64,000 nt of DNA from positions 310,001 through 374,000 of the forward strand of contig CAWKCG010000001.1 in assembly GCA_963847965.1 (NCBI GenBank), given 5' to 3'. The notes under the pieces were generated by a model that saw only the letters and a program-made list of their open reading frames with translations, was not told the DNA's origin and made no database searches. The translations under genes and the position numbers were made by a program. Origin of the DNA: Palsa-504 sp963847965. GTDB taxonomy: Bacteria; Actinomycetota; Actinomycetes; Streptosporangiales; Streptosporangiaceae. Within the stretch, counting starts at the first letter, position 1. Every line of letters starts with the position of its first letter. Shown piece after piece: positions 8,568-17,636 of this stretch.

Positions 8568-9515
8568 TCAGGCCAGCCGGATCCGCGGATCGGCCACGGT
8601 CAGCGCGATGTCGGCGATCAGGTTGCCCAGGACGGTCAGGATGGCGCCGATCAAGGTGTACGCCAGGAGCACCGGGTAGTCCTCGTTCTGCAGGCTGTTG
8701 TAGAACAGCAGCCCGAGGCCGTTGTAATTAAAGACCACCTCGGCGATGAGGTTGCCGGAAAGGAGCGAGGGGATCGACAGCCCGACCAGCGTGATCATCG
8801 GCAGGCAGGCGTTGCGGACCAGGTGCCGCGTCAGCACGAGCCGCTCGGGCAATCCCTTGGCCCGGGCGACCTTGATGTAGTCCTGCGCCAGGGTGTCCAT
8901 CGCCGCGGACCGCATGTACCTGGAGTAGCCCGCCAGGACCAGCAGGGTCATGCAGACGATCGGCAGCGTCATCTGCCGCCAGTCGCCGATGACCGTGATG
9001 AGGTTGTTGGACTGGCTGGCCTCGTAGCTGAAGACGTGGAAGCTGAGCGCGAAGATCTGGATCGCGATCAGGTACAGCAGGTAGTCCGGCATGGCGTAGG
9101 CGGTGAACGCCAGGCTGGTGGTCACGTTGTCGCCGATGGTGTTCCGCTTGACCGCCTGGTAGATCCCGAGCGGGATCGCGATCAGCACCGACAGCACCAG
9201 CGAGGTACCCGACAGGTAGGCGCTGAGCATCCAGCGCTCGTTGAACAGCGCCGACACGCTCTGGTTCAGCTTGAACGAGTAACCGAAGTTGCCGTGCAGC
9301 ACCCCGTCCACGTAGTGCCAGTACTGGCTGAACACCGATCCGCTGAACCCGTGCTGGGCGTTCCATACCTCGATCGCGACGAGCGAGGCGCGCGGGCCCA
9401 GGACCACCCGGGCCGGCGACGGGTAGACGATGTGCAGCAGGCCGAAGGTGAAGATCGAGATGCCGATCAGGATGATGACCGAGGTCCCGCACCGCCGGAC
9501 CAGGTAAGCAGTCAC
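8568..9515 (-). CDS. ABC transporter permease, DppB/OppB type
   Basis: This complete 315-residue permease has the N-terminal span (RRCGTSVIILIGISIFTFGLL), the large periplasmic loop, and the EAA loop DYIKVARAKGLPERLVLTRH that couples to the ATPase. It ends with the family tail DIALTVADPRIRLA. The GTG start at 9515 is preceded by AGGAGGGTGG. It is the functional copy of a tandem pair; the second copy upstream (9608-10249) has lost an internal segment. It partners the DppC-type permease at 7624-8547. Confidence 0.9.
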   Translation of the reverse strand: MTAYLVRRCGTSVIILIGISIFTFGLLHIVYPSPARVVLGPRASLVAIEVWNAQHGFSGSVFSQYWHYVDGVLHGNFGYSFKLNQSVSALFNERWMLSAYLSGTSLVLSVLIAIPLGIYQAVKRNTIGDNVTTSLAFTAYAMPDYLLYLIAIQIFALSFHVFSYEASQSNNLITVIGDWRQMTLPIVCMTLLVLAGYSRYMRSAAMDTLAQDYIKVARAKGLPERLVLTRHLVRNACLPMITLVGLSIPSLLSGNLIAEVVFNYNGLGLLFYNSLQNEDYPVLLAYTLIGAILTVLGNLIADIALTVADPRIRLA

Positions 9516-9607
9516 CCGCCACCCTCCTGCCGCTAACCCCGGCCGACCTGCGCAGCGCCCCCGCCCTTCTCGGTTTACCACCAGGAGATGAGGATCGTCT
9601 AGACACG

Positions 9608-10249
9608 TCAGGCCAGCCTGATCCGCGGATCGGCGACGGTCAGCGCGACGTCGGCGACCAGGTTGCCCGTCACCGTCAGCACCGCGCCGATCAGGGTGTA
9701 GGCCAGGAGCACCGGGTAGTCCGCGTTCGACAGGCTGTCGTAGAACAGCAGCCCCAGGCCGTTGTAGTTGAAGAAGCTGAGCGCGAAGATCTGGATCGCG
9801 ATCAGGTACAGCAGGTAGTCCGGCATGGCGTAGGCGGTGAAGGCCACGCTGGTGACCACGCCGTCGCCGAAGGTGTTCCGCCTGACCGCCTGGAAGATCC
9901 CGAGCGGGATCGCGATCAGGATCGCGAGCGTCAGCGCGGAGCCCGACAGGTACGCGCTGAACCCCCAGCGCTCCCCGAACAGCATCGCCACGCTCTGGTT
10001 CAGCTTGTAGGAATAGCCGAGGTTGCCGTGCAGCACGGCGTACATGTACTGCCAGAACTGCACGATGACCGGCTCGTCGAAGCCGTTCTGCGCGTTCCAC
10101 GCGTTGATCGCGGCCGGCGACGCGCGTGGCCCGAGGACGATGATCGCGGGGGACGGGTAGACCAGGTGCAGCAGGACGAACGTGAAGATCGATATGCCGA
10201 AGAGGATGACGATCGACGTCACGCACCGCCGGGTCAGGTAAGCAGCCAA
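9608..10249 (-). pseudogene. Truncated tandem duplicate of the DppB-type permease (internal deletion)
   Basis: This reading frame (about 213 residues from a TTG near 10249) is closely similar to the adjacent permease at both ends: the N-terminal 190 or so residues through AYAMPDYLLYLIAIQIFALS, and the C-terminal FNYNGLGLLFYDSLSNADYP to DPRIRLA. About 100 residues between are missing in frame, including two membrane spans and the whole EAA loop. A permease lacking that loop should not couple to its ATPase. The join carries a GAAG tetramer consistent with a short-homology deletion. The frame is still open, so the loss may be recent or the product may be tolerated. It is the first gene of the minus-strand operon. 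Confidence 0.8.
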
Positions 10250-10385
10250 ACACTCGCCACCTTCCTCGGCCGGCCCCGACACGAAACACTCCTTCATCCC
10301 GGTGTACCAGCGGCAGGTCATGACGGCTACACCAGGCGTGTTTCAATTGCGACAAAAGGCCTTGGGAAGGTAAGGAAAAACGCCG

Positions 10386-12029
10386 ATGCCAGCCACGCAC
10401 GACGTGTTCAACCAGCCGCCGCCGCTCGCCGGGTACGACGTGGCCGGCGATCCGGCCATGCTGGGCGCGCTGCGCCGGGAGGGCGCCGGGTGGGCGGAGG
10501 ACGCCATCCGCGAGCTAGGCCGCCTGGCCGGATCTGCGCAGGCCCAGGAGCAGGGCCGTCAGGCCAACGAGCACCCGCCGGTGCTGCGCACGCACGACCG
10601 CTACGGGCACCGCATCGACGAGGTGGAGTTCCATCCGGCCTGGCACGAGCTGATGACCGTGGCGGTGCGGCACGGCCTCCACGCCGCGCCGTGGCGCGAT
10701 CAGCGCCCCGGGGCGCACGTGGCCCGGGCGGCGGGCTTCTACGTCTGGGGCGCCGCCGAGACCGGGCACCTCTGCCCGGTTTCGATGACCTACGCGATCG
10801 TCCCTGCGCTGCGGAACGCCCCGGCCCTCGCCGAGCGCTTCGAACCGCTCCTGGCCGCCCCGGAGTATGACGTCGGCCTGCGGGCGCCGGACACCAAGCG
10901 GGGCCTGCTCGCGGGCATGTCGATGACCGAGAAGCAGGGCGGTTCCGACGTCCGGGCGAACACCACCAGGGCGGTGCCCACGGGCGACGGGAACTACGCG
11001 CTGACCGGGCACAAGTGGTTCACCTCCGCGCCGATGGGCGACCTGTTCCTGGTCCTCGCCCAGGCGCCGGGCGGGCTGTCCTGTTTCCTGCTGCCCAGGG
11101 TCAGGCCGGACGGCACCAGGAACGCCATGCACCTGCAGCGCCTGAAGGACAAGCTCGGGAACCGGTCGAACGCGTCGGCCGAGGTCGAGTACGACCAGGC
11201 GGTGGCCTGGCTGGTCGGCGAGGAGGGCCGGGGCGTCCCCACCATCATCGAGATGGTGAACATGACCAGGCTGGATTGCGTGCTCGGTGCGGCGACCGGG
11301 ATGCGGGCCGGCGTCACGCTCGCGGCGCACCACGCGAGATACCGGATGGCCTTCGGCCGGGCGCTGGCCGACCACCCGGCGATGGCGGGCGTGCTCGCCG
11401 ACCTGGCGATCGAGTCGGAGGCCACCACGACGGCGGCGATCCGCCTGGCCGGAGCAACCGACCGCGCGGCGCGCGGGGACGAGCAGGAAGCCGCGTTCCG
11501 CCGCGTGGCGCTCGCGGCGACGAAGTACTGGGCGTGCAAGCGCGCCCCCGGTCACGCCGCGGAGGCGCTCGAGTGCCTGGGCGGCAACGGGTACGTGGAG
11601 GAATCCGGGATGCCGCGGCTCTACCGCGAGGCGCCGCTGGGGTCCATCTGGGAGGGCTCGGGCAACGTCGCCGCGCTCGACGTCCTCCGCGCCTTGACGC
11701 GGCAGCCCGAGACGGCCGAGGCGTTCTTCGCCGAACTCGAGCTGGCGGCGGGCGCGGACAACAGGCTGGACCAGGCCGTCGCCCGGCTGCGCAAGGAACT
11801 CGCCGACCCCGCCGAGGCGCGCGCCCGCCATATCGCCGAAGCCATGGCGCTCGCCCTCCAGGGCGCCCTGCTGGTCCGGCACGCTCCCCCGGCGGTCGCC
11901 GACGCGTTCGCTGCGTCCCGCCTGGCCGATGACTCCGGGTCGTGGGGCCGTGCCTACGGAACGCTCCCCTCCGGCGTCGACACCGCCGGCCTCGTCGCCA
12001 GGGCCACTCCGGAAACCCTCGCGGGCTGA
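10386..12029 (+). CDS. AidB-type acyl-CoA dehydrogenase family flavoprotein
   Basis: This 547-residue protein has the acyl-CoA dehydrogenase fold with the AidB-type extended N-terminus (FNQPPPLAGYDVAGDPAML). Family blocks include the FAD/substrate loop MSMTEKQGGSDVRANTTRA, the GHKWFTSAPM strand and, near the C-terminus, ECLGGNGYVEESGMPRLYREAPLGSIWEGSGN. AidB proteins bind FAD and, in E. coli, DNA, and are induced by alkylation damage; others act in fatty or branched-chain acyl metabolism. Which role applies here cannot be read from sequence. It precedes an esterase gene on the same strand with a gap of about 30 bp. Confidence 0.85.
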   Translation: MPATHDVFNQPPPLAGYDVAGDPAMLGALRREGAGWAEDAIRELGRLAGSAQAQEQGRQANEHPPVLRTHDRYGHRIDEVEFHPAWHELMTVAVRHGLHAAPWRDQRPGAHVARAAGFYVWGAAETGHLCPVSMTYAIVPALRNAPALAERFEPLLAAPEYDVGLRAPDTKRGLLAGMSMTEKQGGSDVRANTTRAVPTGDGNYALTGHKWFTSAPMGDLFLVLAQAPGGLSCFLLPRVRPDGTRNAMHLQRLKDKLGNRSNASAEVEYDQAVAWLVGEEGRGVPTIIEMVNMTRLDCVLGAATGMRAGVTLAAHHARYRMAFGRALADHPAMAGVLADLAIESEATTTAAIRLAGATDRAARGDEQEAAFRRVALAATKYWACKRAPGHAAEALECLGGNGYVEESGMPRLYREAPLGSIWEGSGNVAALDVLRALTRQPETAEAFFAELELAAGADNRLDQAVARLRKELADPAEARARHIAEAMALALQGALLVRHAPPAVADAFAASRLADDSGSWGRAYGTLPSGVDTAGLVARATPETLAG

Positions 12030-12058
12030 CGGGCCGCGCCGAGCCGGGGGGGTGGACA

Positions 12059-12847
12059 GTGAGCGACGTCCTGGACCGGGCCGCCCCGCCGCCGCAGGTG
12101 ACCGTGCGGTACGGCCCGCGGCCAGAGCACGTCATCGACCTCAGGCTCCCGCCGGACCGGCCGGCCCGGGGTGCCGCACCGCTGATCGTGCTCGTCCACG
12201 GCGGGTTCTGGCGGCCCGCGTACGACCGGAGCCACCTGGGCCCGATGGCTCACGCGCTGGCCGCCGCCGGGCACGTCGTCGCGGTTCCCGAGTACCGCCG
12301 GGCGGGCATGGCCGAGGAAGGCTGGACGGGCACCTTCGACGACATCGCAGCGGCCCTGGACCAGGCCGGCCCGCTGGCCGAAAAGCACGGCGCGGACCCC
12401 GGCCGGCTCACCTGGGCGGGCCACTCGGCGGGCGGTCACCTCGCGCTGTGGGCGGCGGCCAGGCCGGGACTTCCGGCCGGGTCGCGCTGGCGGGGGCCGT
12501 GCCCGGCCACCCACGTCGTCTCGCTGGCGGGCTGCAATTCATTGCGCATGTGCGCGGAATGGAACCTGGGCGCCGGGGCGGCGCGCAACCTTATGGGCGG
12601 CATGCCCGATGAGGTCCCCGAACGCTACGCGGTCGCCGATCCGGCCGCGCTGCCCCCTCCGGCGGTTCCCGTCACGCTCGTTCACGGCACCGACGACGAC
12701 ACCGTGCCGATTGCCATGAGCCGGCTGCCGCGCGCCGGCCTGCTCGTCGAGATCCCCGGCGCCGGCCATTTCGACCTCATCGATCCGCTGAGCCGGGCCT
12801 GGCCTTGTGTCCTCGCGGTGCTGACCGGCATTCATTTGCCGTCGTAA
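12059..12847 (+). CDS. Alpha/beta hydrolase, arylformamidase/esterase-like
   Basis: This 262-residue cytoplasmic hydrolase shows the oxyanion motif VLVHGGFWRP, the nucleophile elbow GHSAGGHLALW, an acidic residue in VHGTDDDTVP, and the catalytic His in GAGHFDLID. HGG-x-W together with GHSAGG is typical of kynurenine-formamidase-like and related small esterases. The GTG at 12059 follows a G-rich tract and fits the domain start; an upstream frame extension lacks family features. It is probably co-transcribed with the AidB-type gene and ends just before a strong hairpin (12853-12893). Confidence 0.8.
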   Translation: MSDVLDRAAPPPQVTVRYGPRPEHVIDLRLPPDRPARGAAPLIVLVHGGFWRPAYDRSHLGPMAHALAAAGHVVAVPEYRRAGMAEEGWTGTFDDIAAALDQAGPLAEKHGADPGRLTWAGHSAGGHLALWAAARPGLPAGSRWRGPCPATHVVSLAGCNSLRMCAEWNLGAGAARNLMGGMPDEVPERYAVADPAALPPPAVPVTLVHGTDDDTVPIAMSRLPRAGLLVEIPGAGHFDLIDPLSRAWPCVLAVLTGIHLPS

Positions 12848-12852
12848 AAAGA

Positions 12853-12893
12853 GCTGTGTCCCCCTGCGTTCTGGCGATGCAGGAGGACACAGC
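12853..12893 (-). terminator. Intrinsic terminator for lsr2, probably bidirectional
   Basis: A 15-bp stem with a single mismatch (12853-12867 paired with 12879-12893, arms starting GCTGTGTCC and ending GGACACAGC) encloses an 11-base loop. Read from the minus strand the stem is followed by TTTTTACGAC, a classical U-tract for transcripts of lsr2. It also sits right after the esterase stop codon and may end that transcript too. Convergent genes on both sides support the role. Confidence 0.75.
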
Positions 12894-12927
12894 GTCCGCG
12901 AATAGCGCCGACGGACGGGCCGTGACG

Positions 12928-13275
12928 CTAGTTTCCGGTGGCGGCCCGGAACCTGACGACCAATTCGGCTGGCACGCGACCGCGGTCTTTGACCTCGATA
13001 CCCTGCGCCTTGGCCCACTCGCGGACCTCGGTGGTGTTAAGGCCGCTGGCCGAAGACCTACGCCCGCCCCGCACCGGCCGCCGGGCGACCGCACTGCTGC
13101 TCTTCCGCGCGGCATCGACGTACTTCGCCAATGCCTTCCGCAGCGCCGCAGCGTGCTGCGTGTTCAGGTCGATCTCGTAGTCCGTACCATCCAGCGCAAA
13201 GCGGACGGTGCCCTCGGCAGCACTGCCGTCGATGTCATCAATGAACAAGGTCTGTATCTTCTGGGCCACGCGCAC
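12928..13275 (-). CDS. lsr2: Lsr2 nucleoid-associated xenogeneic silencer
   Basis: Lsr2 is the actinobacterial H-NS-like protein that bridges AT-rich DNA and silences foreign genes. The 115-residue protein has the N-terminal dimerisation domain (QKIQTLFIDDIDGSAAEGTVRF), a basic Arg/Ser linker, and the C-terminal DNA-binding domain with VREWAKAQGIEVKDRGRVPA. The AT-hook-like minor-groove motif is usually R-G-R, and here it is RGR in KDRGRVPA. The start may be the GTG at 13275 or the GTG two codons later, which would give the usual MAQK N-terminus; GAGGAACGGA lies just upstream. A terminator follows. Confidence 0.95.
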   Translation of the reverse strand: MRVAQKIQTLFIDDIDGSAAEGTVRFALDGTDYEIDLNTQHAAALRKALAKYVDAARKSSSAVARRPVRGGRRSSASGLNTTEVREWAKAQGIEVKDRGRVPAELVVRFRAATGN

Positions 13276-13969
13276 TCCGTTCCTCTGGTTTGATTAATGC
13301 ACCAGAATAGATGATAGACGCCAGATAAGCTTGCAGCGGCCCCCCCCGTTGAATGAGTTCAGCTTATCCGGTCCTGACGAAGCCGTAAACGCCGTGTTTG
13401 GGTTCGACCTTTGGCTCTCTGGCCGGTCCGACATCGCCATATTTCCGCCCGGCGCCCGTGAGCTACCCAGTGTCACTAGTTCGGCACATTGGGATGGCGC
13501 TTACCGCTGATCAGAGGAATTGCGTACCGGCGGGCAATTGCTCCCGGCACCCAGGCAGTGAGCCCCGGGCGCGCCGCGAACCTGAGCCGGTCCGGCACCA
13601 TCGCCCGCCGGCCCGCCGCCTCCGGGCCACGGACGCCACAGGGCGCCTCGTGCCCGTGGCCCTCGCCAGCCGGCAAGCCCGGTCATGCCAGCCGGGAAAA
13701 GCCACGCCCCGTGCCGGCCTTCTCATCTAATCCAAGACCCTTCAGCGCGCCGACCTTTTCCCGCCACCGATGTACACGGCCCCGGCGTCGCGCGGGTTCA
13801 ATGCGATCACTATTTCTTTTACCGAACGATTCGTGGTGGCACTCCCGGGCACGCGGCCACGGTCGACCGGGAAGTGGCGGCCCCCGGGATGTCACGATCC
13901 GCGCCGGCCCGCCCGGGCGGGCGGAGCCGCCCCCGGAGCCATGTGCTCCGGGTGATGCAACAATGACGC
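13276..13969. other. Intergenic region upstream of lsr2, no convincing gene
   Basis: About 690 bp separate lsr2 from the YciI-like gene. The first 150 bp are relatively AT-rich and should hold the lsr2 promoter on the minus strand, but no clear -35/-10 pair stands out. The rest is G+C-rich with overlapping open frames on both strands, none with a credible start, family match or codon bias. A long plus-strand frame running through here into the transglutaminase gene appears to be a chance extension. Confidence 0.5.
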
Positions 13970-14305
13970 GTGGACCTCGAAGCGTACGAGCTAGTGCTAC
14001 TGCGCACGCCGGAGAACGCGCCGGACTACGACGACGCCGAACTCGACCGGATCCAGCAGGAGCACCTCGCCCATCACGAAAGGCTGCGCGCGTCCGGGCA
14101 CGTGGTGACCAACGGCCCCGTCTCGGATCAGCCCGACCCGGCGCTGCGCGGGCTGGCCTTCTACCGGACCGGTTCGCTGGAGGAGGCCCGGCAGCTCGCC
14201 GAGGCCGACCCGGCGGTAGTCGCCGGGCGGCTCACCGTCGAGATCATGACCTGGTACTGCCGGCCCGGCACGATGACCAAACCTGGGCGGCCCGTTTCCC
14301 TGTAG
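13970..14305 (+). CDS. YciI-like domain protein
   Basis: This 111-residue protein fits the YCII-related fold, a small ferredoxin-like alpha/beta domain. The pattern YELVLLRTPENAP, then IQQEHLAHHERLRASGHVVTNGPV, then GLAFYRTGSLEEARQLAEADP follows the strand-helix order of the family, with a conserved His in HLAHHERL. YciI-type proteins may be small enzymes or stress-associated proteins; a precise reaction is not established. It starts at a GTG and ends 8 bp before the next gene, so the two are probably one transcript. Confidence 0.75.
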   Translation: MDLEAYELVLLRTPENAPDYDDAELDRIQQEHLAHHERLRASGHVVTNGPVSDQPDPALRGLAFYRTGSLEEARQLAEADPAVVAGRLTVEIMTWYCRPGTMTKPGRPVSL

Positions 14306-14313
14306 GAGGAAGC

Positions 14314-15573
14314 ATGGACCAGGACGCCGGTTCGGAGTCCGTCGGGCGGCTGCGCACCCTGGCCATCGACCACATCCGCGAGGACCGCTGGGCCAACCTG
14401 GTCGCGCTCGAGCCGGATCTGCGGACGGACGGCCAGTTCTGGTCGAGTCTGTGGGGCCCGTCGTGCGCCGTCGCCCGCTGGCACTGCGGGCGCGCAGACG
14501 CCCGCGACCTGCTGGAGGAGTGCATTGCGGCGGGCTTCTACGAACCGGACTTCGGGACGGCGTTCGAGGAGTCGTTCGGGACCGAGCCGGACTGGCCGGC
14601 GCTGCACGCCCGGATCGCGGCGAGCGTCCCGCCGCCGCCCGTCGAGCTGATCCGCTGGCCCTGCGCACGGCCCATCCTGCCGCTGGGGCTATCGAGGCTT
14701 GACGAGACCGGGGAGGCCCGGCTGGCCACCCGCCTGCCGGAACCGCAGGCGAGCGCGCTGGCCACCGCCGAGATGCTGCTCGGCTGGGTGACCCGGCGCT
14801 GGCGGCATAGCGGCGCGACCCACGACTACTCACAGGACGCGAACGTCGTCCTGGACCGGGTGGAGCGCGGCGAGCGGTTCGGCTGCCGGGAGTACAACAT
14901 CGTGCTGGCGCAGGCGCTGAACGCCGTCCAGGTCCCGGCCCGCCGGATCAGCCTGTTCCGGCGGGATTACCACGCGGGAGCCGCCGGCGTGCACGCAGTC
15001 ACCGAGGCGTGGATCGACGATCTCGGGAAGTGGACGCTGCTCGACGGGCAGAACGGCGCCGTCTGGCGCGACGCAGACGGGATACTCCTCAGCGTCCTGG
15101 AGTTGCAGCGCCGATACGAGCGCGGCGACCAGCCGGAGTTTTCCGGGTCCGGGCCCAATTGGGACGCGGGCGGCGGAGCCGGCGCCGCCGTGTGGTTCGG
15201 GCAATTCCACGCCGCTTCGGTAACAGACACCCTGGCCTGGTCGGCCGGTCCCTACGCGCCGATCCTGGAAAGGACGACAGTCATCGAAAGCGAGCAACTC
15301 GTCGATACGACGGACGGCGTCGCACCGGATCTCGCCGCGATCAGCACGGGCGTCGCCGGCAGGGACGGCCGCCCGGCTCTGGTCTTCCGCACCGAACACC
15401 CCTACGCGCGCGGATTCGGCGTCAGCGATGCCGAACGCGGGACGACTACCGACCTTCCGCCCGGGCAGCCGTTCCCGCTGGCCCGCGAGGCGGGCGAGTA
15501 TCGCCTGGCTGTCGCCGTGACGACCCGCTACGGCACCCTGACCCCGCAGCCGCTGCACTACGTAGTCCGCTGA
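14314..15573 (+). CDS. Transglutaminase-like superfamily protein
   Basis: This 419-residue protein has a central transglutaminase-like papain-fold domain (about residues 150-260). The Cys region reads GERFGCREYNIVLAQALNAV, followed by VPARRISLFRR, then the His/Asp part HAVTEAWIDDLGKWTLLDGQ, giving the Cys-His-Asp triad order. Flanking regions are unfamiliar and the C-terminal 150 residues look beta-rich. No signal peptide is seen, so it may be a cytoplasmic protease or amidase. The ATG at 14314 is preceded by an ideal TAGGAGGAAGC. It is coupled to the YciI-like gene. Confidence 0.75.
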   Translation: MDQDAGSESVGRLRTLAIDHIREDRWANLVALEPDLRTDGQFWSSLWGPSCAVARWHCGRADARDLLEECIAAGFYEPDFGTAFEESFGTEPDWPALHARIAASVPPPPVELIRWPCARPILPLGLSRLDETGEARLATRLPEPQASALATAEMLLGWVTRRWRHSGATHDYSQDANVVLDRVERGERFGCREYNIVLAQALNAVQVPARRISLFRRDYHAGAAGVHAVTEAWIDDLGKWTLLDGQNGAVWRDADGILLSVLELQRRYERGDQPEFSGSGPNWDAGGGAGAAVWFGQFHAASVTDTLAWSAGPYAPILERTTVIESEQLVDTTDGVAPDLAAISTGVAGRDGRPALVFRTEHPYARGFGVSDAERGTTTDLPPGQPFPLAREAGEYRLAVAVTTRYGTLTPQPLHYVVR

Positions 15574-15661
15574 CCGGCCCACTGGAGTAGAGCTGATCGT
15601 TAGCCTGAAACGCCTGCCCCCGGTTTTGCTGGCCGGGTGTAACGGGGTTAGCGTGCCAAGC

Positions 15662-16387
15662 ATGGCAGCGGATGGGCGACGGCACATAATCGCGATCGGC
15701 GGCGGCATGCTCATGCCGGATGACCAGATCCCCCTGCACCTGGACCACGCGCTGCGCGTGGCCGGGTCGCGCGAGCCGAGGCTGTGCGTGGTGGGCACGG
15801 CGGGCGGGGATGACCCGCGGTGGCCGCTGGCGATGTACGACCGGTTCGCCGGGCACGCGGCGCGGGTCAGGCACCTGGCGCTGTTCCCGATGCCGAACGT
15901 CGCCGATCCGGAGGACCTGCTGCTGTCGCAGGACGTCATCTTCGTCGGCGGCGGCAGCGTGGCGAACATGGTGGCCGTGTGGCGGGTGCACGGGCTTGAC
16001 GTGATCATGCGCAAGGCGTGGCATGCGGGCATCGTGCTGGCCGGGTCGAGCGCCGGGGGGATCTGCTGGTTCGAGGGGGGAACGACGGATTCGTTCGGCC
16101 GCGAGCTGCGGGCGTTCACCGACGGGCTCGGGCTGCTGCCCGGCAGCTACTGCCCGCACTACGACTCCGAGCCCGGCCGGCGTCCGCTGTACCACCGGCT
16201 GATCGCGGACGGGACGCTGCCCGGCGGGATCGCCTGCGGCGACGGGGCGGCCGCGCACTTCACCGACGATGTCGTGACGGAGCTGATCGCGGACCGGCCG
16301 ACGGCGGGCGCGTACCGGGTGTCGTTGTCGCCTGGCTCCGGGGTCACGGAGACCCCGCTCGAGGTCCGGTACCTGGGCGAGGACTGA
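15662..16387 (+). CDS. Peptidase S51 (peptidase E-like) family protein
   Basis: This 241-residue protein has a class-I glutamine-amidotransferase-like fold of the S51 family. The nucleophile elbow LAGSSAGGICWF holds the Ser, preceded by the strand-turn FVGGGSVANMVAVWR that is typical of the family. A His in YCPHYDSEPGRRPLYH may complete the active site. S51 members include Asp-dipeptidase and cyanophycinase relatives; the substrate is unknown. The ATG at 15662 begins MAADGRRHIIAIGGG, a normal N-terminus. Its 3' end overlaps the convergent membrane-protein gene by 44 bp. Confidence 0.85.
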   Translation: MAADGRRHIIAIGGGMLMPDDQIPLHLDHALRVAGSREPRLCVVGTAGGDDPRWPLAMYDRFAGHAARVRHLALFPMPNVADPEDLLLSQDVIFVGGGSVANMVAVWRVHGLDVIMRKAWHAGIVLAGSSAGGICWFEGGTTDSFGRELRAFTDGLGLLPGSYCPHYDSEPGRRPLYHRLIADGTLPGGIACGDGAAAHFTDDVVTELIADRPTAGAYRVSLSPGSGVTETPLEVRYLGED

Positions 16388-17636
16388 CCGAGCGCGGGCG
16401 GTCCGGCTCGTCGGCGGGCGCGGGGGCGAGCCACATGGAGATGTGCGCGGGCTGGAACGCCTGCTGGGTGACGCCGATCAGGTCGTGCCGGAGGGTGTCG
16501 AGGTCGACGGTGTGCCGCAGCCGGGCGGTGAAGGCGGCCACGATGGCCTCGGCGTCGTAGCGGGAGCGGTTGAACCGGCGGTCGACCGCCCGCTGCACCC
16601 GCCGGCGCAGCGGGTTGAACAGCGCCGCGATGACCAGCGTGGCGGCGGCCACGTCCCACGAGCCCCTGACCGGCAGCACGTGGGTGGCCAGCAAGACGAG
16701 GCCGGCGAACAGGCCGCCGAGCAGGGCCGTGATCAGCGCGTAGGAGACCACCCGGCTGACGATGCGATTGAGCTCGTACAGCCGGTACTTCAGCACCGCC
16801 ACCCCCAGGCAGGCGGGCAGGGCGGCCGTACCGAGGATCGCCAGCGCGTTGGTCACGGACTGGGCGTCCCAGCCGGGGATCTGCTCGACGGCGAGCGTGG
16901 CGATGAACACGCCGAAGTACGCGAACACGAAGATGGCCGCGCCGCCGTAGAGCCACTTGAGCTGCTGGCGGTGCACGCCGCTCGCGTGCCGGTAGGCCGG
17001 TACCTGGAACACCAGCCAGGCGATCCAGCTGGCCAGGGCCCCGGCGATCATCACCACGTCGAGCGCGCGGAACGCTCCGGGCGACGGGTTGGCCAGGCTC
17101 CCGCTGGCCTGGACGCGGACATCGTGCCCGGCGGCGACCAGCACGCCGCGGCTCGAGGTGGCCAGGCCGACTAGCAGCCAGCCGGCCGTAGCGACTAGGG
17201 CGGCCCGGTGCCACCGGCCCGCAGGCAGCGTCCCGTCGGGGAACAGCCACAGCAGCAGCGTGACGGACACCAGGAACATCGGCCAGCATTCCTCGAGCAC
17301 CACCGCCACCCAGCCGAGCGGCAGCGTCCCGTGGTGCATCCGGTAGTCCAGGACGAGGTACTGGCTGGCGGGGCTGCCCTCCACGATGATGATGGCCAGC
17401 AGCAGCCAGCCGATCGGATTGCCCTGTCGTCGGGTGGCGAGCAACGTCCCCACCGCGGTTGCGGGCACCACGCCGGCCGCCGTGACCAGCGCGTCGGCCA
17501 CCGGCCCGCCGGTCCCTGGCTGGCGGGTGAGGTGGTCCAGCACGACGGAGGCCACGCTGAGCCCGAGGATGATTGCGGCGAGGGCGAACGCCAGCAGCAG
17601 CCTCGCGCGTTGCAACCACACGGACTCCGTGCTCAC
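16344..17636 (-). CDS. Multi-pass membrane protein resembling sensor-kinase N-terminal domains, no kinase domain
   Basis: This 430-residue protein has about eight predicted membrane spans, then a cytoplasmic tail. Blocks such as NPIGWLLLAIII, LWLFPDGTLPAGRW and YRLYELNRIVSRVVSYAL are those of actinobacterial sensor proteins in which the membrane region precedes a histidine-kinase or cyclase domain. Here the tail reaches only through FNRSRYDAEAIVAAFTARLRHTVDLDTLRHDL and ends, so the output domain is absent. No response regulator is next to it. Stand-alone versions are common in this group; function unknown. Confidence 0.75.
   Translation of the reverse strand: MSTESVWLQRARLLLAFALAAIILGLSVASVVLDHLTRQPGTGGPVADALVTAAGVVPATAVGTLLATRRQGNPIGWLLLAIIIVEGSPASQYLVLDYRMHHGTLPLGWVAVVLEECWPMFLVSVTLLLWLFPDGTLPAGRWHRAALVATAGWLLVGLATSSRGVLVAAGHDVRVQASGSLANPSPGAFRALDVVMIAGALASWIAWLVFQVPAYRHASGVHRQQLKWLYGGAAIFVFAYFGVFIATLAVEQIPGWDAQSVTNALAILGTAALPACLGVAVLKYRLYELNRIVSRVVSYALITALLGGLFAGLVLLATHVLPVRGSWDVAAATLVIAALFNPLRRRVQRAVDRRFNRSRYDAEAIVAAFTARLRHTVDLDTLRHDLIGVTQQAFQPAHISMWLAPAPADEPDRPRSVSPRPGTGPRAGSP

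Noticed and set aside
10515..11882. Long minus-strand open frame (455 codons) opposite the AidB-type gene
   Set aside because: Composition is Arg/Gly/Pro-rich with no domain; it is the expected antisense opening of a high-G+C gene.
13489..14313. N-terminal extension of the transglutaminase-like gene
   Set aside because: The added 275 residues are Arg/Pro-rich without domains and overlap the YciI-like gene; the ATG at 14314 has an ideal ribosome-binding site.
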